Source: Protonemura montana
Taxonomy: Eukaryota > Arthropoda > Insecta > Plecoptera > Nemouridae
Assembly (NCBI GenBank): GCA_947568835.1
Contig: OX387610.1
Span: 5,372,001-5,436,000, forward strand
Reading direction: 5' to 3'
Length of the DNA: 64,000 nucleotides
Below are positions 56,092 to 64,000 of the stretch, in pieces. Position 1 is the first letter of the stretch, and the number at the start of each line of letters is the position of its first letter. Both the position numbers and the translations under genes were made by a program. The notes below the pieces were generated by a model, which worked only from the letters and a program-made list of their open reading frames with translations, was not told the DNA's origin and made no database searches.

Positions 56092-57816
56092 TTAATTGTT
56101 TGCACTACTGTGGTGCTTTCTCACCATGTGCTTGTTCAACGACGAACCCTCTCGAAAAGTACGATCACATTGCTTACACTGAAATGGACTTACCTTCGAA
56201 TGAGAAAGTCCGTGTCTCTTCAGTTTTCCCTTTGTTTGAAACGCTTTCCCGCAACCACTCACCGAGCACATGAAATCCTTTGCCCCTGAATGCGTCACAC
56301 TGTGCTCTTTCAGATTCGACAACGTTCCGAAAGCCTTGCCACACTCCTTACATTGATGCGATTTCACCATTCTGTGCTTCACGAGGAAGTGCGTATCCGC
56401 AACTGACCTTGCAGAAAACGTCAGATCGCATCCAGCATGCGGGCATGGAACGGACCGTTCACCCGTGTGTTTACGTTCGTGCACTGCAAGATCGCGGCTG
56501 GTCAAAAAGCGGTGACCGCAATCGGCACACTCGTAGTCTCGTATGCCGTTATGTTTGCTACGAACGTGGCGGGCCAGATAGCTAGCGAATCGGAATGCGA
56601 TGCCACAGCCTTGAATCGTACAGTAGAACGGCTTGATCGGGCCGTGGACGAGGGAACAGTGGCGTTTCGCGGAGGACACTGATGGAAAGGATTCATCACA
56701 AACTGGATCTGGACATTTGTGTTTTGTGCTGCTAGACTTCACATCGATTGTTTTTAGTTCGTAAGTGGCATCCGTTTCTGAATCACAGTTTGATTCATCT
56801 TCGTTGGTCGAGGCTTTAGGGTTGATTAGTTCAACGTGTAGCGTTGTGGATATGTCATTACAATCGGATTCAAAAAATTCTTGTTTAATCGTAAAGCTAG
56901 ACTTCTGTGACCGTTCAATGGCATTTGGTTCTGGAGCTTGATCAATTTCAAAGATCATGTCAGATTCAGAGGTGACATCAATTTCAGAATCGGAGAGGTT
57001 CGTTTCTTTTTCTTCAGGCTCAATCTTTATTAATGGTGCAGAAGGACAGATCAGAGACTCGTCAAATTTACTGGTTAATTTAGGAGTGTCAGAGGCTGCT
57101 GGATGTTGATGGGCTGTCTCACTTCTGTCTTTACCAACGCTGTCTTGCAATGAAGGAATAGAGTCATCCGTGGTGAGCTTTATGAATCCTTGGTGTTCTA
57201 GCACGGTTCCACAACTGAGATTGCCAATGTCTAGGAGAACTCTCGAGTAATTAGGAAGATACGCAGCAGTCGGAGCAATTTCTTCGGCTTTCACGTCGGC
57301 AGTATTCAACGTAATTTTGTTTTGAAATAATGCATCATTGGGGACACATTCAATCGAGGCTTCAAGATTTGCAATAAATAGATCTTCATTAAGATATTGG
57401 CCCACAGCATTATCAGATTCCCTCTCGGTTGCATCGCATTGCAAGCACGATTCCAATAACTCGTTGCTTGCACAAGCAATTTGGTATTCATCCAAATCAA
57501 GAAACGGAGTTGTGCTATCTTCTGCATTACATTTAGAATTTGGAATGGCACTACTGATATCATCCAGAAATCCTTCATTCTGGCAATCTTCAGAATTGAT
57601 CACAGTTAACTCGACATCATTTGCGAAAGAAACGAACGAGATATCAGATAAGAAGTCGATCGGCAGGTCATCAAGGCAGATGTCTTGCGACGATGTGGTG
57701 GTTTCATTGACGGTGGCGTTGCCCATGTTAAGCCTGGTGAAGACTGTTCCATCGTCGCCAACCGTAGCCGGATGGCCGCCGTCGATCAAATCACCCAATT
57801 TAAGAAAGGACATCAC
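56092..57816 (-). CDS. Seven-finger C2H2 zinc-finger protein, TFIIIA-like finger pattern
   Basis: A 574-aa intact frame. The N-terminal 365 residues are acidic and Ser/Thr/Asp-rich, with no recognised domain. Residues about 366-570 hold seven C2H2 fingers: HKCPDPVC, FYCTIQGC, YECADC, VPCPHAGC, HQCKEC, FMCSVSGC, FQCKQC. Mixed C-x4-C and C-x2-C spacing and linkers such as HTGERS resemble TFIIIA/ZNF-type nucleic-acid-binding proteins. I cannot assign the gene or its targets; TFIIIA itself normally has nine fingers and no long acidic N-terminus. Two Met codons open the frame. An acceptor AG at 57861-57862 and a donor after 58094 suggest a 5' untranslated exon at or above 58095. Confidence 0.85.
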   Translation of the reverse strand: MMSFLKLGDLIDGGHPATVGDDGTVFTRLNMGNATVNETTTSSQDICLDDLPIDFLSDISFVSFANDVELTVINSEDCQNEGFLDDISSAIPNSKCNAEDSTTPFLDLDEYQIACASNELLESCLQCDATERESDNAVGQYLNEDLFIANLEASIECVPNDALFQNKITLNTADVKAEEIAPTAAYLPNYSRVLLDIGNLSCGTVLEHQGFIKLTTDDSIPSLQDSVGKDRSETAHQHPAASDTPKLTSKFDESLICPSAPLIKIEPEEKETNLSDSEIDVTSESDMIFEIDQAPEPNAIERSQKSSFTIKQEFFESDCNDISTTLHVELINPKASTNEDESNCDSETDATYELKTIDVKSSSTKHKCPDPVCDESFPSVSSAKRHCSLVHGPIKPFYCTIQGCGIAFRFASYLARHVRSKHNGIRDYECADCGHRFLTSRDLAVHERKHTGERSVPCPHAGCDLTFSARSVADTHFLVKHRMVKSHQCKECGKAFGTLSNLKEHSVTHSGAKDFMCSVSGCGKAFQTKGKLKRHGLSHSKVSPFQCKQCDRTFREGSSLNKHMVRKHHSSANN

Positions 57817-57859
57817 AGAATGAGGAAAATTCTCATATTTATATGTTGCTACAGTGATA

Positions 57860-58094
57860 TCTGAAAAATGTGTTCAGGATTAGATCAATTTTATTTATCC
57901 ACATGTTATTTGATCCACATATCAATATGTCAATACATGCCAATATTGACATGCAAAAGGCAGATAAGTTACAATATTTATGAAAAAAAAAATTAATAAA
58001 AATTTAACCAAATATTTTTTAAAATATTTAATCGTTTATATTTAATATTTAACCAAATATTTAATCGTGCTAAGTATAAGCTGAAATGCCAACC
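57860..58094 (-). other. Probable intron in the 5' untranslated region of the zinc-finger gene
   Basis: Minus-strand donor acag/GTTGGC at 58094/58093 and acceptor catttttcAG at 57861. There is no start codon conflict. This is inferred from splice-site shape only. Confidence 0.35.
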
Positions 58095-58959
58095 TGTTAC
58101 TGCGTATTTTTTGGGCTCAGCAGACCACGCAGAGCCGACATCGGAATCTGCGGCACAACTAGAACCGCTGGTAGCTGGCCGCAACCAGCATACACCGCCG
58201 CAAATGTGTCACATTCGCTGATATTGTAAGAGCGGCTTTTTTTCTTTCTCACGCCATAATTCTCTATCAATCCAACATCGCGGCATAGATAAGTTAGGTT
58301 ATGTCCATCCTCAGCATTCATAGATTCATGCCTTGGGCACAAAATTACATGTCCGACTACCAATCTTATGCTAATGGGACTACACGAACATGAATTCAAC
58401 TCAGCTTTGATTCACACGACTTTATCATGTATTCAAATAACCAACAAATTCAACTCGCTGCGGGTCTTTCAATGGACAAAGAACGTCTAGGGGTCTTTGG
58501 TCTAGGGGGAACGTCTTAAAGCCCGCCAAACTCAGTGCTTGACATTTCACTCTCCCTATCAGTCAACTTAACAACTAATCACAAAATGTTCTTCCACTGT
58601 AGCCTAGACGCTTAGCGTTCTTGACTTAAGACTGAATTTAATGTAAAAGAGCAATATCCAACAGATTACAAAAAAAAAAATAGAACCAAACATTAACATC
58701 TTTGCTTCTCAGGTAAAAAGCAATTTTTTTACTCTGATTTCGTCTCTCGAATTCAAAATCAATCGCATTCGTTGTTAAAACTGAAAAATCAATGTCGTGG
58801 GGTATCTTGGAGTCTGAGCAAAGGTTTCAGCATAGGTTTAAGCATCCTCGACAACTTTGTTAGCTCACTAAAGAGGTTACACAAATCCACGCACCCTTCA
58901 TAATTGTCTTGATTTAAGACCTTTAAATAAATTTAGGAAAAAATACAATTATGAGTGGT

Positions 58960-59130
58960 CATTCTCTATTGAACGATTTTGCAAGTGGAAAGGAGCTAGA
59001 CTGGGAAAATGTGCAACCGGACCGGTAGAGCCGGTCGGGTGCTCTACCAACTTAGCTATCCGGGCTCACATATTCCAGCTTTCGCGGGGTGGGATAAGGG
59101 ATCCCCTCAAAGGGGGAAGGGGCCGAGGTG
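58960..59130 (-). mobile_element. tRNA-like SINE fragment
   Basis: On the minus strand, about 59070-59020 reads gagcccggatagctaagttgg then tagagcacccgaccgg. This is a tRNA 5' half with an A box (tagctaagttggtagagc), closest to tRNA-Lys-type sequences. The B-box region (ccggtccggttgc) is degraded and no cloverleaf can be completed, so this is a tRNA-derived repeat and not a functional tRNA gene. Confidence 0.55.
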
Positions 59131-59285
59131 ACTCGAATGGACGAGTTCGTAGCAACTCTAGAATAGGGTGCTAATTAAACGGCTACATGTACAGAATAGT
59201 CTGTCACTTTTCCTCGAATCCCGTATTGTCTCGAATGATATATACCTACGGTTGTTGCAAGGTTTTTGGTTCTTTTTTGACGTTT

Positions 59286-59385
59286 CCACTAGGGAGTTGA
59301 AACCAGCAAGCGAACGATGGAATTATAGAATGATGGGATCCACTTTAGCTAACTTTCAATCATTCGCTGGCTGGTTTCAGCGAAA
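59286..59385. repeat. Short foldback element
   Basis: Left part gaaaccagcaagcgaacgat and right part caatcattcgctggctggttt are inverted repeats. A related half-copy (gctgaaaccagcgagcgatg) lies at about 11078-11115. Confidence 0.7.
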
Positions 59386-61733
59386 GGAAAGAAAAATCGA
59401 ACACTTTAGTATCATTTTCTCACAAAAAAATGATGTAATATTTGTATTTATACTGTATTTATAAAAACTTATGACAGTTACACCATACCTGCTCGCTTGA
59501 AATCAGTAAATTTATAATAAATAACAAATAACGTACAAGTCACAATAAATGGGCGAAAGAAATGTTCATAAACAACTATGATGTACTAACTAGCGTACGT
59601 ACACATAATTTTTCGTCAGAGTTGACCATCCAAGTGGTTGCCGTAGAAGAAAGAAGCTTTATGGATAATCTATGTCATATGGCGCAAGACTGAAACCATA
59701 CTGGAACGTCTACACAAACAAGGTGTGTGCATAATTGGGTACTTACTGGCTAATTGGGAACAATCGGACCTCAAAGGCATGGGTTGTTTCGTATAAATTT
59801 CAAATTTGAGTGATGGCTTTAGATTATTGCAATTCCCTGAAAAGAGACAACGACACATCTAGCTAGAAAAGGCGAACCATTTCCTACGAGGATTTTTTTT
59901 CTTTTAAATAAAATTACGAAAATCTACTGGGATTTTTGCTAAATGTAGTGGCAAGAGCGAATTGAAGTCAATATTTACGTGAAGCAACATAAAATACATA
60001 TTTCATGGTTTCTCTCTGAAATTAAAATGAAAATCGTCTTCAAACTCGCAAACAGTGTTTATTCTTTTTATTTTTATTCCAATCCAAGCGGTTTGAGAGA
60101 AAAAAGCTGATTTTGACCAGTATTTCCAAACGAGAAACTCTAAAGCTCACTGTCCATTAGATCAGATATCTTATCGTTACTATTTGGTGTCTACTGAAAA
60201 CCATCAAACATTTGTTTGACAGTTCCTTGACAGAGAAGTCACACACGCCTAAATTTTTGAACATCGTTTTCTATTTACGCCTCCACCACATCGTCATAAC
60301 AAAATTTTGTTACACCGTATAAACAAAAATCTAGCAGCAATTATCAATTATTGGTAATTGCGACTAACTAACTATTGCAGGAAGGCGATTTGAACTATCT
60401 AAGGCCAAGCTTCTCTTTTGTCTTTTTTGATATCATAATTAGGTTCAAGCTTTGCACCCAAAATGGCTGATGTAAAGCGAGTGCCTACTCACCACTCAAA
60501 GCGAATTACATTGACATTTCCAAGCCAAGCCAGACCGATATTGGCAGTTTTGTTCTCTTGTTTCAACAATTGATTTACATTGCTCAGTTATTTTTACTTA
60601 ATAATATATTTAAATTGAACGGTAAAGTTCAACGTGCAAAATGTTGAGTTATAATAAATGGAACAAAACGACGTTCGCAAAACGTATTAAAATGTCACGA
60701 AACTTGCTAGAAAGTGAGTGTGAGTTCAAGAACAGGGGTTGAAGAAAAACGAGCGAGCCTTTGAAAGCTTTCTCGAAAATCAGATCGATTTCCTGCAGTG
60801 CCCGAGGCAACAGCTCGGATCGGAAAGTGATTGATTGATTGGACCGGAATAAATGCACACAGAGTTAAAAGCATTTGGTTTGAGATGTGGATAGTAGGTA
60901 GTGTTTCCTTCATAATGCCGAATCTGGCGATGTTAAAAAAAAGTCGAAACGCGTTGATGCTATAAAGGTAACGAGCTAATTTAATACGATGTGATTTAAT
61001 TTTAAATTGTGATATTTTAAGACGATGATTTAACCGTTTAACATGTTTTGCTCGCTAAGATTACATAAAATGGCCCCAGAGTAGCGTGATTTGATTCAAA
61101 CCATAGCATCGAGTCGGGGTCTTGAAGGGTACAATTATCTTACTTTTCTTTAAAAACGCGCAAGGGAATTTTTTTTACACACCCAAAAAAGCAGCAACAT
61201 TTCCCATTTGGCATTTTGTTGTTGTTTAGTAACTAATTTACCTAAAAATTACAAAAAGTGTTTGCAAAACTTTGTTACATTTCACACACATAGATTCGAA
61301 CGTATGAGAAAGTTTAAAAAATTCTGAATACAAATCATATTTCTCCCCCTTTGCCCTCGCCCTTCATGTCGATTACCAACAATATCGATCGTCAACTTTT
61401 ACTGTTGCTAACTCAACCCTTCTTACATCACAGCTTAACAGATGTCACGATCATGTACACCTTGATACCGCAATGAACACAACAACAATCGAACTTCATT
61501 CAAACCTAAAAACAAAAGACAACGACGTGACAATGGAACAGAAAACAAACGACATCATTCAAAACAAACTGTTGACAATTTTTGTTTAGAGCGCTAGTGT
61601 CGATATTCGAATCCTTAAAGTCTCTTCGCGTGCGATCGTTAGACGCACAAACTGAAACGGTTGATTGCAAAATAAACGAAATTCTCGCCACCAAAAAACG
61701 GCTCACGTCGCTTTTCAATTGATGCACTTCTTT

Positions 61734-62792
61734 TTACATGATGATGCACTTTCCCTTTTCGGCCCAAGGGTTGTTTTTCTTGTCCGGCGCGTGTATCAAA
61801 GGGTCGCTCTTTTCGTTTTCTTCCACGTAGTCTCGCATCCTGGGCCAAAATCAACATCACGATTATACAAAATGTCCGTAAACACGAGTGCTTATAGCGG
61901 AAAGGGTGCTGTCTCATTAATTATTTATCTGTGTGCGATGGATATGACTAAGTATATAAAAGTGATTGAGATCATGGCGAAGGCGTATATCAACAAAATT
62001 ACAGAGAGACGTAAAATGTTGCAGCTCAGAAAATTAGGTAAGCTATATTACCTAGTCTTAATAATCGGCTCAAATACATTTAATTGTATTTGAATGTTTC
62101 ATCATATTCACAAATAATTAGTGTATTTTCGTTAACGCCTAATATTTTAAAAGAGTAGATTAGGAAAATCGATGAAAAGTCCGACATGATACACATGAAA
62201 ATCTAGTTTTTTGTAACCCTGTACGTAGGGTTGGGGATAGGCACGCAAAGAAGCCATGTCCTGGAGCAAAAGCCGTTGATCCTGAAATACCGAACCGTTT
62301 TCTATGGATTCACTGTGTTTTAGCGAAACCATACGGCTTCGACTATTGTTAAAGAAACCCCGATGACAGTGACATGAAAACCACGTATGAAATATCCCGC
62401 AAATTTGCGAAGAGCAAACAAGCGATCAAAAAATCGAACCAACCAGAACAAAATGATTGAAAGCGTAAAACAAATTCTCATATTTTTTAATCGAACCAAT
62501 GAAAATAAACAAGAAGGCCGTGAAGCACGCGCTTCACTTGTTTCAACACCTTTCGATCCGACAGCGAATTGCAAACAAAGCTCTAATAAAAACTCGAGCG
62601 GAATCACAGGGGGCGCCATTGACCTCGTCGCGACGTCGCCAATCTGTAGAGCGGCGTCGCGAGGGCAGCTAGCGTCGCCAAAAACCATTTCACAAACACT
62701 TACGCGGCGATGCTTTTCGACAGCGGCCAACGCTCCATCGTCGCCTGGTACTTCATGTTCTCAATCTGTTTCTTGAGAGCGTCCTTGTCCAT
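61734..62792 (-). CDS. Ggamma30A: Heterotrimeric G-protein gamma subunit, Ggamma30A type
   Basis: Two coding exons, 62792-62704 and 61839-61734, join in frame to 64 aa: [20 protein letters not shown]..., ending [12 protein letters not shown]. The N-terminal helix pairs with G-beta. The NPW motif and C-terminal CAAX box (CIIM; Met would favour farnesylation) place it on membranes. The sequence is closest to the fly eye-type gamma subunit Ggamma30A, which works in phototransduction. The frame is open upstream of the conserved start to a Met near 62928, but the conserved family start MDKDAL is preferred. The 864-bp intron has a GC-rich, CpG-rich beginning. Confidence 0.94.
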
Positions 62793-62799
62793 AACTTCG

Positions 62800-63060
62800 G
62801 TGGGTGTCTGATGATTGTTGACGGAGTTCTGTCCGTGAGTTCTCGACGCCGATATGCTCGGTATAAGCCCGGGTAGCCGTGCGTTCTGAGTGCGCCGACG
62901 CCGACGGCGCCGATGCGAGGCGACGCCCACTGCAGCCGATTACGTCACTTCGCTCGATGACGTCGTCGACGCGACAGATGACGACGCTAGGCGTCGCGAC
63001 GGAGAAACTGAGGATGTGGCGTCGCGATCGCGGGGTTTTTAATCGGGGTTGTGGACGGGT
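62800..63060 (-). promoter_or_regulatory. CpG-rich promoter/5' region of the G-gamma gene with CRE-like sites
   Basis: A local GC- and CpG-rich island in AT-rich surroundings, directly upstream of the start codon. It contains gacgtcatc and tgacgtaatc (CRE/ATF-like words) within 40 bp. Promoter function is inferred from position and composition. Confidence 0.5.
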
Positions 63061-64000
63061 TGACCTCTGAAGGATTGTGATTGAATCTATTTGACACATT
63101 TTTCTTGCGATAGATATAAAATAGTATCTTTTATTAGTATCTAGGGACGACGGCAACGTGATAGAGAGGTCGCTCTATAAAAATATTACAAAACAACTCA
63201 GTGATCACCATAAAATGATATAAATCTACTCAACGATATCATCGAATATAATTCGTTGGATGAGGATTTTACCTAATGTACTACCCCATTTAAGTCGGGT
63301 GCACTATCTGATGCAGAATCTCTAGATAAATAATTCCTAATTCGATAGAATGGTCAGGAATATGCACATATTTTATCATATGACCATTTCATTTATCAAA
63401 GCCCTGAGATATATACATTTAAACGGTTTCCCCAAGATATTCATAGTTAAGCACTATTAAGTATTGGGGTTATTCGATCCTGTTACCTATCCAAAGTAAA
63501 CAAAATCTAGTCTTTTTCTACCCTCGACTCTAGTCACCCAATATTGTGGTTAAAATAACCATACCTACTCGACAACGTCAGCTATGTACCTCATTATTCT
63601 GGGTCGTCAAATGTCGTACTACTTTATGGTGTATCCCAGAAACTCACATCCATTGGTTTCGTTTTGAAGTGCCAATTACGTTGGTCTTTGTTCGACCGAC
63701 CATCTCTAGGCTAAGTTGCCAAATCACACACCTACCCTCACCCTTTCCCACCAGGTGAGCACCAGAAATATACTTGCAATGTAATAAAAAACATATGACA
63801 GCGAAGCCTAATCAATTCTGAGAACAACAGATTTTCATACGTACATATTGACTTTTAAAAACGTGTGAAAATATTGTTTGAATTGGAGGCACTTGACTTT
63901 TTGACGTACACTATAGCACCGATACTTTTTTCTACGGTGTTCCACTTCCTCGAAGGAATTATCACGTAATTTACGAGCTCGTGGAATGAATTATGCTCCA
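63061..64000. other. Right-edge intergenic sequence
   Basis: AT-rich. No exon, RNA gene or clear repeat was recognised. Confidence 0.4.

Larger units (their letters stand above)
58400..61733. other. Intergenic region and 3' flank of the G-gamma gene
   Basis: No supported exon. It contains a tRNA-like SINE fragment near 58960-59130 and a short foldback at 59286-59385. Confidence 0.4.

Noticed and set aside
58097-58399. 100-aa minus-strand open frame upstream of the zinc-finger gene
   Set aside because: No family similarity. It overlaps a likely 5' untranslated exon and promoter.
59020-59075. Functional tRNA-Lys gene
   Set aside because: Only the 5' half and A box are recognisable. The B box and acceptor stem cannot be completed.
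62700-62930. Longer N-terminus for the G-gamma subunit from the upstream in-frame Met
   Set aside because: The added Arg-rich residues have no counterpart in the family, and the conserved proteins begin at or close to MDKDAL. It remains possible but unlikely.

Overview
This window is nuclear DNA from an animal, very probably an arthropod and most likely an insect. GC-rich, spliced exons sit in AT-rich introns full of short transposons. The order and species cannot be resolved from the sequence. Nine protein-coding genes can be read. Eight of them have exon joins that I checked by reading frame or are intact single open frames; the first gene runs off the left edge.

Layout. 402-8653 (-): 5' part of an LDL-receptor-family gene, best matched to a vitellogenin receptor. 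11889-28568 (-): complete CLEC16A/ema gene, 20 coding exons, 951 aa, with an intronless ATP synthase subunit g gene (25696-25983, +) inside one intron. 29219-38049 (-): RpL3, 8 coding exons, 416 aa. 38296-40266 (+): NDUFB10, head to head with RpL3. 41945-42382 (-): NDUFAF2, head to head with an Emi1/Rca1 gene (43018-44361, +). 48080-54862 (+): ODAD1/CCDC63-type outer-dynein-arm docking protein, 8 exons, 559 aa. 56092-57816 (-): seven-finger C2H2 protein. 61734-62792 (-): G-protein gamma subunit of the Ggamma30A type, 64 aa with a C-terminal CIIM box.

The most interesting part is the set of RpL3 introns. They carry nine sense-strand C/D-box snoRNA candidates in four sequence families. Three families have conserved rRNA-complementary guides placed directly before box D: 28S near the sarcin-ricin/3' region, 28S at AAUUAAAACAAAGCAU, and 18S near its 5' end. 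Three copies of a 197-bp structured repeat that looks like an H/ACA-type RNA lie among them. The copy number and compensatory stem changes suggest that snoRNAs multiplied inside their own host gene.

Mobile DNA includes a degenerate hAT element with an exact 8-bp target duplication, a SINE family with a 5S-rRNA-derived head (three copies), a tRNA-like SINE, several foldback/MITE families, and two minisatellites.

Functionally the genes are unrelated housekeeping or tissue genes: translation (RpL3), respiration (NDUFB10, NDUFAF2, ATP synthase g), cell cycle (Emi1/Rca1), endosome/autophagy (CLEC16A), yolk uptake, cilia, and signalling. Their arrangement follows eukaryotic neighbourhood logic, with divergent promoter pairs and nested genes, and not operons.
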